A stretch of DNA of 64,000 bases. Origin: Flavobacteriaceae bacterium. GTDB lineage: Bacteria; Bacteroidota; Bacteroidia; Flavobacteriales; Flavobacteriaceae. Location: NCBI GenBank assembly GCA_018402135.1, contig JAGYJF010000003.1:310001-374000 (forward strand), given 5' to 3'. How positions within the stretch are numbered: the first letter of the stretch is position 1; each line of letters begins with the position of its first letter. The notes beneath the pieces were generated by a model. That model had not been told where the DNA came from, did no database searches, and worked only from the letters and a program-made list of their open reading frames with translations. A program made the position numbers and the translations under genes. Of the stretch, positions 26,873-36,052 are shown piece after piece.

Positions 26873-26988
26873 ACAAAAGTAATTTGCGGGAGCAAATTGC
26901 TTTTTTTGTTTCCTGAAGCGATCAAAACGCAGTTTTGAATAGCGAAGGGAAACAAAAAAAGCATAAAGGCGGCAGCCTTTACTTTTGT
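26873..26988. repeat. Three-armed palindromic element directly after tRNA-Pro
   Basis: An outer 8-bp stem (ACAAAAGT 26873-26880 / ACTTTTGT 26981-26988) encloses three hairpins. The first is AATTTGC-GGGA-GCAAATT (26881-26898). The second is a perfect 15-bp stem, GCTTTTTTTGTTTCC 26899-26913 / 26948-26962, containing an inner TCAAAAC-GCA-GTTTTGA. The third is AAAGGC-GGCA-GCCTTT (26965-26980). The arms abut with almost no spare bases, so the whole folds like a cloverleaf. It begins 5 bases after the tRNA. A processed RNA, a terminator complex or a REP-like mobile repeat are all possible. Confidence 0.8.
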
Positions 26989-27120
26989 ATTTCCAGCATT
27001 GGATGAGAAAGGATTCTATAAATCCTTTATTAATAGAAGCGATCAAAACGCAGTTTTGAATAGCGAAGGGAAACAAAAAAAGCATAAAGGCGGCAGCCTT
27101 TACTTTTGTATTTCCAGCAT
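26915..27120. repeat. Two identical 85-base direct repeats (26915-26999 and 27036-27120)
   Basis: The 3' part of the three-armed element is repeated exactly 121 bases later, separated by a unique 36-base spacer. The second copy lacks the first arm and the left half of the long stem, so it is a partial element. The identity suggests a recent duplication or strong conservation. Confidence 0.9.
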
Positions 27121-27249
27121 AAAATCAACAAGAATTCAACAAATTCAAACGTTTCGTTTATAGTGATACTTTTTAAGTTTAAAATCTGAAAACCTTGTTA
27201 AAATTTCCAAATTGAATTAATTTCCTTCTCTTTTACCTAATTTTAAACC

Positions 27250-30031
27250 GTGAAGTTATTTCTTACGTTTTTCCTTACAATATTTCTTTGTTTGCAGTAT
27301 CCAGTTTATAGTCAACTGGGTTTTTGTGACGGCAACTCTGGCGAACCTATTTTTACAGAATCCTTTGGGACAGGAACAAATATAGGGCCGCCATTACCAG
27401 TTGGCACAACTACTTACCAATATGTTACGGGTGAGCCTCAAGACGGTCAATATACCATTTCAAGTAATAGCGGTTTTTTTGACTGGCATAATACAGGTGA
27501 TCTAACAGCAGGCGATACCAATGGCAAAATGCTTATTGTCAATGCTGATTTTACGAGTGGCGAGTTTTTTAGAATAAGTGTTTCTGGTCTTTGTCAAGGT
27601 ACTTCTTACGAGTTTTCCGCATGGGTTTTAAATCTACTTCCTATTAGTGGCTGTGGTGGTAACGGAATCCCAATAAATGTTGGATTTGAAATATGGGATA
27701 GTACGGATACTATTTTACTAGCAGCTGGCGATACCGGACCAGTTGGAGGTACCGTAACACCTGTTTGGAATCAACATGGATTAGTTTTTCAAACTCAAGC
27801 TGGACAAACAGAAGTTATTTTAAAAATGATAAACAACGGGCAAGGTGGTTGCGGAAATGATCTGGCCATTGATGATATTGTTTTTAAGTCGTGTGGCGAT
27901 TCGGTTGATATTACTGATAGCTCAAATTCAAATGTTTTCTATGGTTGTACAACCAGTTTGAGTAGCTTGGAACTAACAGCAAATCCGGATTTTTCGGTTT
28001 TTCAAACGCATGCTTACCAATGGCAAACAAGCACTAACGGTGTAAGTTGGAGTGACATTTCCAGTGCCAATAACCAAACCCATACAGTTAATCCTATAGA
28101 AGGCACGGCGTTTTACAGAGTGAAAGTAGCCGAAGATGCTGTCAACCTCCAAAATGACTTATGTAATGTATTATCAGATATTTTTGAATTAACAATTGAA
28201 GCGCCACCAAATCCACCAACAAGTGATGGCGATGTCACAAATTGTGGCTCAAATGGTGTTGCACTTTCCGTAAGTGTACCCAATAACGTTCTAGTGAATT
28301 GGTTTGATGCACCTTCAGGAGGCAGTTTAATCGAAACAAATGCCACCTCTTTTGTAACAACGGTAGAAGGAACTTATTATGCCGAAGCAGTTACAGCATT
28401 GGCAGGTTGTATTTCGACTACAAGAACACTTGTTACTTTCTTTAGACTAACACCGCCAAATGGGGAAAATATTTCTATTTCCTTTTGTGAGGGAAGCAAC
28501 ATTTTATTACAATCAGACATACCAAATATTGTGAGTTATAATTGGAGTACTGGAGAAACCAATTCAGAAATTTCGGTTAGTACTCAAGGTAGTTATAGTG
28601 TATTAATGATCAACACAGATGGATGTGAAATAACAAGTGAGTTTGAAGTCACACAGATTGATGCACCTAACCCACCAGTGAGTCTCGGTGATGTTGCCTT
28701 ATGCAACGATAATTCTGCTGCACTTGAAGTTGAGGCGAGTCCAAATACTGCAATCAATTGGTATTCGCAACCTACAGGAGGTACTTTATTGCAGTCTGAC
28801 AGTTTTACGTATAATACAAATATTGAAGGCACTTATTATGCCGAAGCTATTTCTTTGGATGGATGTAATTCATTAAACCGAACCGCCGTGAACTTTACCA
28901 GAATTGAACCACCAAACGGAACTACAACAACCGTTGAATTTTGCGAAGGAAGTTCAGTTGGTCTCAATGTTAATACTACAAACTTTACATCTTACAATTG
29001 GAGTACAGGCGAAACATCGCCAGAAATTAATGTGGATGCACCAGGAAATTATTTTGTTGATGTAGTAAACGAAGATGGCTGCGAAATTCGTTTTGAATTT
29101 GAGTTATTAGAAATCGGCATACCTCAAGCACCAGTTAGCTTGGGTGACATTGTAGAATGTAATGGGGATGCCAGAATTTTATCGGTAGAAGTCCCTGCCG
29201 GAATTACAGTCAATTGGTATGATTCTGAATTGAATGGAAATTTAATTGCAGAAAACACTACCTCGTTAACCGTAAATTTAGCAGGTATCTATTATGCCGA
29301 AGCAATCACGCTTATTGGTAACTGCAGCTCTATTACCAGAACAGCAGTAAATTTTTCAAGATTAGACCCTTTAGATTTCTCTGACGAAACCATTTATTTT
29401 TGCGAAGGCTCCGAAACTCTTTTGTCAGTAGATGTTGAAAATAATATCAGCTATCAGTTGGAGTAACGGAGAAACCACTCCAGAAATAACCGTATCAACT
29501 CCTGGCGCCTATTCGGTTGATTTTGTGAATGCAAACGGTTGCGAAGCCACTAAGGTTTTTGATGTTATACAAGTCAATATTCCAGAGATATCAGAGGTAA
29601 TTACTAACGGTTTTAACATTGAAATTTCCACAACCGAAATTGGCGATTACAGTTACTCGATAGACGGACAAAATTTTCAATATAATCCTGTGTTTTATGG
29701 TATTATCGGAGGTGTTTATACCATTTCTGTAAGAGATAATTTTGGATGTGGTGAAGATATTATAGCTCATCTTCATTTTGTGATTCCTAGGTTTTTTACG
29801 CCTAATAGCGATGGCTTTAACGACTTCTTTGAATTAAGAGGTATCGAAGAATTTGGCGAATCTGAAATCAATATTTTTGATCGCTATGGCAAGCTTTTGA
29901 AAAGTTCCAAAAATGTACCTTTTAGTTGGAATGGCACGTACCGAGGGAAATTTTTGCCAACGAATGATTACTGGTATCAAATAATTATTGATGGAGAAGA
30001 ATTTACTGGGCATTTTACACTTAAACGTTAA
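27250..30031 (+). CDS. Large T9SS type-B surface protein with Ig-like repeats, frame broken by one extra base
   Basis: A GTG start gives a signal peptide (MKLFLTFFLTIFLCLQYPVY). Residues 25-220 look like a jelly-roll or lectin-like domain (FTESFGTGTNIG...). Three repeats of about 150 residues follow, each with VNWYxxxxxG-like, GTYYAEA and SYNWSTGET elements, typical of adhesins. The frame ends at 29466 and resumes from about 29455 (ISWSNGETTPEITVS); removing one base in CTATCAG (29451-29456) restores the repeat pattern SYSWSNGET. The C-terminus (IPRFFTPNSDGFNDFF to GHFTLKR) is the gliding-motility type-B sorting domain. The total is about 926 residues. It is predicted to be exported by T9SS and anchored at the surface for adhesion. 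Confidence 0.88.
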
Positions 30032-30604
30032 GATTATTGCAGAAGGCTTAGAACCTATATTTTTTTGAATGTTCCGTCATTTCCAAGTCATAGTTTAGCC
30101 ATATTAAACAATATTTATCAAAGCAGGGAATAGATATCTGAATTTTCGTGTAATTCAATTATTTTTCTGTTATGAAGACCTGTAGCAATTTGATTTGTCT
30201 TATTCGATACTTTTAAATGCACTGTAAAATTATATAAGATTTGATTTGCGGAAATTTACACTACAAAAACCATACATATCCTTTCTCGAATCTATTTCCG
30301 ATAATAATTTTCATATATTGAAAATTAAGATTGATCAATATTTTTTCACTTTTTATTTTCTTTATCGTTTCATTTTGTATATTGATTGTCAATTAGGTAT
30401 TTTGTAACGATAATTTTGACAATGCAATTTTTTAAAGAATTTGGGAAAAGGCTCTAATCTAAAGAGAATGGAGAAATAAAACAAGTAAAATTGAAAACAT
30501 GAGGGCTTCAGTGTCTCAAATCATGTCTACAAGCATAACCAAACGACCATTTTTTACATACTAAAGATCTGAAAGGAAAAATTTATTTAAACGAAGCTCA
30601 AACA
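30032..30604. other. 573-base intergenic region without a recognisable gene
   Basis: It is very AT-rich with stops in all frames. I see no tRNA, strong hairpin or clear promoter pair. It separates the full-length surface protein from its truncated paralogue and may contain eroded coding sequence that I cannot identify. Confidence 0.6.
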
Positions 30605-30607
30605 TTG

Positions 30608-31168
30608 ATGAAATACTTTTTCGCATACGCATGTACCATTTTATTTTTTAGTAGCTCATTTGGACAGATTATTTTGACCCAAACCCACAACGAGGCTACA
30701 ATAGGACTTGATAGAAAAGCATTTAATGGTTTAGGAAATACTGCTTCAGACCATAGCGATGGTTATGCCCATGATTTTACCTTACCAGCAAGCACAAATC
30801 CTTGTCAAGTAATTACAGCAACTTGGTCGCCTGCATTAAACAATATAACTAACACCGAATATACTTTCACCCCAGATGCAGTACAATGTGCAAGCAACCA
30901 AGCGATGACCATTGTTATAAATTCTAATGGAGCGCCAGTTATTTCAGAAGTGACTACCAGTGGTTTTGATATTGAAATTTTCACCACTCCAACTGGAGAT
31001 TTTAGCTATTCAATCGACGGACAAAACTTCCAATATGGTAACATTTTTTATGTAGTTCCTGGTGGGAGATACACCATTACAGTAAGAGATGATTTTGGTT
31101 GCGGTCAAGATATTATTTCTCATCTTCACTTTGTAATTCCTAAATTTTTCACATTGAATATCCGTTAA
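30608..31168 (+). CDS. Truncated T9SS type-B surface-protein paralogue
   Basis: The ATG at 30608 gives a signal peptide (MKYFFAYACTILFFSSSFGQ), about 90 residues of unrecognised sequence and then a segment closely matching the large protein at 27250: VISEVTTSGFDIEIFTT, FSYSIDGQNFQYGN, and GCGQDIISHLHFVIPKFFT. The match stops inside the first strand of the sorting domain (after PKFFT), and the frame ends LNIR at 31168, right where a decayed IS1595-family element begins. The type-B signal is thus lost, and the protein would stay in the periplasm or be degraded. It could be called a pseudogene; I keep it as CDS because the frame is open. Confidence 0.65.
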   Translation: MKYFFAYACTILFFSSSFGQIILTQTHNEATIGLDRKAFNGLGNTASDHSDGYAHDFTLPASTNPCQVITATWSPALNNITNTEYTFTPDAVQCASNQAMTIVINSNGAPVISEVTTSGFDIEIFTTPTGDFSYSIDGQNFQYGNIFYVVPGGRYTITVRDDFGCGQDIISHLHFVIPKFFTLNIR

Positions 31169-31991
31169 GAGTCATAATTTTGTAATATTAGCAATAACAA
31201 CTCTTTCAAAGATTTTTTCTCCAAAACAACTTCGATTAAGTTTATATACAAACTCATTAAGATAGAGTTGTAAGTATTTACCCTTTATTTTATGATAATT
31301 ACCTAGTAAGTTTCTTTTGGCATTGCCGATAAATATATGCACCCATTAAAAGGTTTCTTTGGTTGATTCTTTGGTTGATTTTTTTGTGATATGTAATTCT
31401 ACAAAATCAGCTATATAGCACTTTAGCTTTAAAATAACGAAGGTGTTTTGATTTCTTGCTTGTGTCTACATCTTCTAATGGCGTACTCTATGCCATAACG
31501 GCAACATTTTGCTTACCAGCTGTGCCTCGCCCTCTAATGCCTTTTTCTTGTTCTACTTCTGACGACTCAAAAGTAAAATAACCCTCATCCATCTCAATCA
31601 TTCCCTCTAGGGTATATCGGGCATCACGATTTCCCATTGCCTTGCGCAATTTGTGAACCATAGCCCATACAGGCTCATAGCGCTTTAAACCTAATTGACG
31701 TTGTATCTCTTTTGCAGAAAAGCCTTTCTTTGTTGTACTCATTAAAAACATAGTACAATACCAAACTAAAAAGGAAAGATTAGAACTTTGCATAATAGTA
31801 ACGCTTCGCAATGAAGTGCGGCTTCAACACGACTTACATTCATAACTCCAAACACTTTTTATACAGTAATGCTAGTCGTGACTACAACGATAACAAAGAA
31901 CACCAATTTGGTCTCTCTGTTTCTTAAAATGAAGCCTACAAGTCTGTTCGTCTCCAAAATGTGCTGTAAATGTGAATAAATTCATTACTTA
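31164..31991 (-). mobile_element. Decayed IS1595-family insertion sequence (approximate limits)
   Basis: The transposase remnant fills 31172-31925. The outer ends are proposed from short inverted matches: GTTAAGAGTCATAATTT on the left against GTTAAGTAATGAATTT on the right complement. Only GTTAAG and a few further bases agree, and no convincing 8-base target duplication is seen, so the limits are tentative. The left end cuts the surface-protein gene that ends at 31168. Confidence 0.55.
31172..31925 (-). pseudogene. IS1595-family (ISXO2-like) transposase pseudogene
   Basis: On the minus strand the pieces read in transposase order: a zinc-ribbon remnant (VLCYRCSHD, then YECKSC), TSLRSVTIMQSSNLSFLVWY, STTKKGFSAKEIQRQLGLKR, the DDE-type start EMDEGYFTF, KQNVAVMA, LEDVDTSKKSKHLRYFKAKVL, and the end ADFVELHITKKSTKEST with WVHIFIGNAKRNLLGNYHKI and GKYLQLYLNEFVYKLNR. 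At least three in-frame stops, one frameshift near 31490 and a deletion of roughly 30 codons between KAKVLYS and ADFVEL break it. It is dead but recognisable end to end. Confidence 0.85.
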
Positions 31992-32130
31992 ACTGTTTTA
32001 AATTCAAGCAAATACACAAAATTATTTGTAATCACGGATGTTCAAAAAAATAATTACTAATTTTAACCTCAAGATGAATCGATTTTAAGTAATTACTTTG
32101 CTGTGCTCACTTTCATCCGCCGCAAGTGGC

Positions 32131-32361
32131 TCACTTTGTCCGACCTATCCAGACAGCATCAGCATCCACCGGGATAAAATAGCCAGCGTTTAACTCAATG
32201 ATAAGGTCTGGGGAGTCGATATCACCATTCATAGTTTTGGAGGCAAGTCCATATTCGCCCGTAACTTTACGGGAGCCGATGCCAAAGAAATACAACGGCT
32301 GCTGACCTAGTATGGTTAGCGTCTGTTTGATAGAACACTGAAAACCCAACTCCAAAATCAA
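32131..32361 (-). pseudogene. Possible remnant of an outer-membrane beta-barrel gene
   Basis: A 76-codon open stretch on the minus strand lacks a credible start (only TTG) and reads like barrel strands: LYFFGIGSRKVTGEYGLAS, then SPDLIIELNAGYFIPV. Its base composition is richer in G+C than the surroundings. No signal peptide or full-length frame is present. It could equally be chance; I report it as a weak remnant. Confidence 0.25.
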
Positions 32362-32448
32362 TTGTAGGGGTAGTTCAACTATTGGTTACATTTTTTATAT
32401 TTTAAAAATCAACCCTACTGTAACAGCCTTTTTTACTTAGTTATTTCA

Positions 32449-32649
32449 TTATTTCTTTTCCATAAAATCGACCGCGTTTCCATTACGGTCTAGTAGGATA
32501 TAGAATGTTTTGCCATCAAAATATTCTCTGACAATTTTATTATTATTGACAATTTCGTCTGTTTCTTTGACAGGTTTATTTTTGTAAGAGGTGAGCATAA
32601 AAATACTAGTTACTGCAATAATGACTGTAAAAATTTGATGTGTTTTCAT
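32449..32649 (-). CDS. Small secreted protein (66 aa) of unknown function
   Basis: The ATG at 32649 (MKTHQIFTVIIAVTSIFML) is preferred over a longer frame because it starts a signal peptide or membrane anchor at once. The 40-residue mature part contains NKIVREYFDGKTFYILLDRNG and ends DFMEKK. Homologues of this short type are common in flavobacteria, but I know of no function. It stands alone between a possible barrel remnant and a GC-rich gap. Confidence 0.6.
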   Translation of the reverse strand: MKTHQIFTVIIAVTSIFMLTSYKNKPVKETDEIVNNNKIVREYFDGKTFYILLDRNGNAVDFMEKK

Positions 32650-33201
32650 TGTATATAAAAGTTTAGTGTTTTTAAATGATGTCAAAATGATTTTTTGATA
32701 TGCTTTGGAGAGTCCACAATTTAAAATTGCTTTTATCTTAAACTCCAAAACCAACGGCTTTTCTAATCGCAAGGGTATAATAATTTTCTTTTTCAATAGT
32801 ATAAATATCTGCGAGTGTCATGTTGTTCTTTACTTCAAAATTATGATCCCTTTTACGAATTAAATGGTTGGTTTTATGAAGTTCTAGCGGCATAAATTCA
32901 TAAATACCCTTAACGTTCCTTTTCGCAACAGAGCTTTGTCTATGTTTATTAAATCGGTATTAAAGGTGGCATGATTTGTATTCCTAATCCTTCGCTTAAT
33001 TAACCATCGGTGGATTCAGAACCCACATAATGCTCCCGGCATTTCTGGAGTGTGTGAACAGGGGTCTTTAAGGCATTCAGAACCCACCAGATGCCCCCGA
33101 ATGGTCGGGATGGCGGGAGCCGGGAATGCAATCGTGCGGGAGCGTGGGGTGTGTAAAAGCGGGAAACTTATTCTTTTCATTTGCATACCATATTCATTGG
33201 A
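32650..33201. other. 552-base gap with a GC-rich patch and a 13-base direct repeat
   Basis: No gene is recognised. From about 33000 to 33170 the sequence is clearly richer in G+C than the rest of the region and contains ATTCAGAACCCAC twice (33014-33026 and 33075-33087), each followed by an ATG/TGC-CCC-like run. It lies at the downstream edge of the 33.2-38.7 kb cassette and may mark a recombination junction or foreign DNA. Confidence 0.55.
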
Positions 33202-33546
33202 TTAATGAAAAACCAAATGTCTCCCTTTTTTACTGTTATTATATTCAATGACCAAATTTTTAATCTTTTTTGCATCTTTTTTTGGAATAGATAATGCCTT
33301 TGCAACACCTCCTATAATTCTAAGCTCAATATCAGCACCAAAAATATGGGTATCAACTTTTATATTTCTTATAAATCTGAATGAGTAAATATTTGTGTCA
33401 ATACTAATAAGGTGCCAGTTACGTTTGGATATTTTTACATACAATTCTTCTGTATTAAATTCCAAATGCCAAGGTGTTAGTATGTGTCTGAATCTACCAT
33501 TAAAAAGAAGGCTCGTTAAAGAAGATTTTGAGTGAAAAGTTTTCAT
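33202..33546 (-). CDS. Conserved-looking protein of unknown function (114 aa), last gene of the accessory cassette
   Basis: The protein has no signal peptide or membrane helix. It is beta-rich in the middle (ELYVKISKRNWHLISIDT, YSFRFIRNIKVDTHIFG, ADIELRIIGG) followed by a helix with DAKKIKNLVIEYN. Strands followed by one C-terminal helix recall small PH-like domains, but the match is only by shape. It starts 5 bases after the ion-channel stop, so it belongs to that transcript and may be a cytoplasmic partner of the channel. The function is unknown. Confidence 0.65.
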   Translation of the reverse strand: MKTFHSKSSLTSLLFNGRFRHILTPWHLEFNTEELYVKISKRNWHLISIDTNIYSFRFIRNIKVDTHIFGADIELRIIGGVAKALSIPKKDAKKIKNLVIEYNNSKKGRHLVFH

Positions 33547-33551
33547 TGAAT

Positions 33552-34325
33552 CTATTTTTTTAATAATGCATCAATCTTGTTTTCCAGTTCATTGATACGT
33601 TCCAATACCTCATCATTGTTATCACTCATCATACTTTCAACAAAAATAGAATTGATTAATGAAAGACCAAAAATTCCTCCACCAAACAACAAGAGTACAA
33701 AGTAAATACGAGCAAAAATGGCAATGCTAGCACTTTCTGTTCGCTCAGCTATTAAATCAGGAATTTCATACCATCCCTCTACTGTAAAAATTTTGAAAGT
33801 ACTGTAAAAGGATATCATTGGATTCGAAAAATGTTCGGGGGCTACTTCCGAAAAAAAGGAAAAAGATAATATGGCAAAGATGAAATTGAAAATTAAAAAA
33901 GCGAAAATAATCAGTACAGAAGATTGAACTGCTCTAAACAAACCCGAAAGTAAATTTTCAATATTAGGAATGAATTTTAATACTCTGAAAAACTTAAATA
34001 CGCGTAAAATTCTTAATGTTAGTAGAAAGTCCAAAGTGACCATTTCTAAGGGTATGAAAACCATGACTAAAGATGGCAAGGCAATCATTACTAAAGAGAA
34101 GTCAAAAATATTCCAAGTATCCTTAAAATATCCTTTGGCTCCAAAGGATTGTATTTTGACGATGGCTTCGACAATAAATAGGGTCGTGAAAATATGATCT
34201 GTCATTTCCAATATTTGGCCCGTTGAACTCGTTACAGAAAAGAAGCCTTGTAAAAATATAATCAATGCATTAAAGCTGATGATTATGAGTAAAAAAACAT
34301 CATTTAGAAATACTTTTTTAAACAT
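33552..34325 (-). CDS. Voltage-gated-type ion channel (single six-helix domain)
   Basis: The 257-residue protein has six membrane helices plus a pore loop, the plan of bacterial sodium channels (NaChBac/NavAb). S4 carries charges every third residue: Arg105, Arg108, Lys111, Arg114, Lys117. The selectivity filter reads FTVEGWYEIPD (Thr181, Glu183, Trp185), against TLESW in NavAb. A long S6 is followed by a short acidic linker and a C-terminal coiled coil (LERINELENKIDALLKK), the usual tetramerisation bundle. It would form a homotetramer in the inner membrane with a ring of four Glu. It lies 2 bases downstream of the 243-residue gene. Ion preference is unknown. Confidence 0.9.
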   Translation of the reverse strand: MFKKVFLNDVFLLIIISFNALIIFLQGFFSVTSSTGQILEMTDHIFTTLFIVEAIVKIQSFGAKGYFKDTWNIFDFSLVMIALPSLVMVFIPLEMVTLDFLLTLRILRVFKFFRVLKFIPNIENLLSGLFRAVQSSVLIIFAFLIFNFIFAILSFSFFSEVAPEHFSNPMISFYSTFKIFTVEGWYEIPDLIAERTESASIAIFARIYFVLLLFGGGIFGLSLINSIFVESMMSDNNDEVLERINELENKIDALLKK

Positions 34326-34327
34326 AC

Positions 34328-35059
34328 TTATTTTGAATTTAGGGAGGGTAAATTGTTTGACCCCATCATTAAAACAATGTGTTTGGTGCGCTTTTTAAAT
34401 AAGGCGCTTGACACTTTTTCATTTTTCACCGTTAAAGGTTCCATTTCTAAGTTATCAATAATAATTCCTGCCAATTCACATTGATAACTAAGCCACTTAC
34501 TTTTTTTAATGGTATCTATAGAAATACTTTGTTTAGAATTACAGGCAGATACAATCAATACGGGCTTGTCTGATAAAAAAGATTTCAATTGTTCTTGATA
34601 TGACAGCAGGGTTTTTGATTGTTGAATCGCATTTAGTGCCATATTTTTATCTAAATTAGGGCTATGAAAAGGAATCGTCTCAATGTTAACGACACCTTCA
34701 TAACCTAAAAAATGAGCAAAATCAATGCTTTTCATCAATCTTCTAAAAGCGGGATTAGAGCCTTTTCCGTTTTTAAAATCATCAGAGGTATATACCTGAG
34801 ATAGCGTGGCAGAAAACTTTTGATAATTGGAATTGGTGTGATGACTGATGTGTTGAAAATCCATACCAGACCCTGGATTTGTCAACAACATATACAATGG
34901 TTTTTTACCTTCTTTAAGTGTAAAATAGGGTTCAGGGGCATAATCCATTTGAAACAACAGTGAAAGTATAGCATCATCTTTGAATTGGTGATGTTGCCAA
35001 TTATGGAATAAATCATCACAATATTCTAAATAGTTTTCAGGGTTTCTAATAAAATTCAT
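34328..35059 (-). CDS. Protein of unknown function (243 aa), possible uracil-DNA-glycosylase-like fold
   Basis: It has no membrane segment. The visible plan is a helical first 60 residues, then a strand with LYMLLTNPGSGMDF (a Pro-Gly turn after a hydrophobic strand), VNIETIPFHSP, a strand PVLIVSACNSK, and a final strand IVLMMGSNNLPS. The succession of NPG loop, acidic/His middle loop and terminal loop recalls the uracil-DNA-glycosylase superfamily, but the diagnostic final HPSP-like motif is missing, so this is a suggestion only. It sits 2 bases before the channel gene and is certainly in the same transcript. Confidence 0.6.
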   Translation of the reverse strand: MNFIRNPENYLEYCDDLFHNWQHHQFKDDAILSLLFQMDYAPEPYFTLKEGKKPLYMLLTNPGSGMDFQHISHHTNSNYQKFSATLSQVYTSDDFKNGKGSNPAFRRLMKSIDFAHFLGYEGVVNIETIPFHSPNLDKNMALNAIQQSKTLLSYQEQLKSFLSDKPVLIVSACNSKQSISIDTIKKSKWLSYQCELAGIIIDNLEMEPLTVKNEKVSSALFKKRTKHIVLMMGSNNLPSLNSK

Positions 35060-35139
35060 TGGGAATTGTTTAGTGTAAAGTGTTTAAATACGGAAGCTTA
35101 TGGATTTTTTAATTTTGATTAGTATTTACCAACAAATGA

Positions 35140-35769
35140 TCAGTTAAAAACAAACACCAAAAACCAAAAAAACAGTCCCACGATTAAAAGTAAAATAATA
35201 CCAAAAATCTCACTATATCTTTTTTTAAAATGTGCTTTTTTAAGGCCTTTCAATTGCAGGGTGTAGAATTCAGCCATTTCATATTCTTCTAATCTATTAA
35301 GACGCATGATGCCAGCCTTGATTTTATGAGCAAAGATATTGTCATCAAAGCTGGTATTTTTCATAAAGTTGTTTGTTTTGGTAGCTCCAAGAATAAGGTC
35401 GTCGAGGGTTGAACTTATACTTTCTAGATCAGAAGCATTAAACTTTATGTTTTTTGCCATTTCAAGAATTTTTTCCTGATTGACATGTTTGAAGTTTAAC
35501 TCCTTTTCCTCAAGGGCTATTCTGTGAGTTTCAATAAGTTCTTGACTTTTAGTCGTGTCATAGCTTAAACTTCGAGAAGCAGAAGAAGCAGAAGATGAAG
35601 AAGAAGAACGATTTCGTATCTTCTTTTCATCGCCTGAACCATCCCCAAAAATATGTCGTCTTGGCGTAGCCCATCCTGCATTGCCAAACACCTTATTACT
35701 GATCCATTTGCCGGAATTACGGCCGGTTTCACCCCAAAAATTACCCCAAAATCTGCTTTTTTTTGTCAT
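35140..35769 (-). CDS. Tail-anchored protein of unknown function with glycine-rich N-terminus (209 aa)
   Basis: The N-terminus is rich in Gly and aromatic residues (FWGNFWGETGRNSGKWISNK), followed by a serine run (SSSSSSASSAS), a long helical middle section with a likely coiled coil (about residues 75-175) and a single C-terminal membrane helix (IFGIILLLIVGLFFWFLVF). The protein should face the cytoplasm, anchored by its tail. I recall similar WG.xGRxxGKWxSNKVFG starts in other uncharacterised bacterial proteins but no function. It is in the same direction as the rest of the cassette, 80 bases upstream of the next gene. Confidence 0.65.
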   Translation of the reverse strand: MTKKSRFWGNFWGETGRNSGKWISNKVFGNAGWATPRRHIFGDGSGDEKKIRNRSSSSSSASSASRSLSYDTTKSQELIETHRIALEEKELNFKHVNQEKILEMAKNIKFNASDLESISSTLDDLILGATKTNNFMKNTSFDDNIFAHKIKAGIMRLNRLEEYEMAEFYTLQLKGLKKAHFKKRYSEIFGIILLLIVGLFFWFLVFVFN

Positions 35770-36052
35770 CTTTTTTTTGATGATTTAAATGCATTTTAAA
35801 TTTATAGTTAAACTAAAGAAAAGATTCTATATCAAGAGCATAAACTGTTAATAACTACTATATTATAGGAGGTTTTTTATTTTTAAAATAACCCGTTTTT
35901 GTTCTACCATCCTTTTTACTTGGAAAAATTAATTAGAGAAGAAGATTAAATGGCAATTTAACTAACCACCATAAAAAATGTTTTAACATAATTTACAAAT
36001 TAAAAAAGCCTACTCTCTTTTGTGGCATTTCGGCAACCTCCAATGGATAACG

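Noticed and set aside
26779-27085. Minus-strand open frames reading like MTGFEPATTRPPAVYATG and FFVSLRYSKLRFDRF
   Set aside because: They are the reverse of the tRNA-Pro gene and the palindromic element; the structure explains them without a protein.
26915-27120. CRISPR array from the two 85-base repeats
   Set aside because: There are only two long copies with one 36-base spacer, no cas genes, and an internal structure unlike CRISPR repeats.
31164-31991. Target-site duplication of the IS1595 element
   Set aside because: The 8 bases on either side of the proposed ends do not match; the limits are uncertain.
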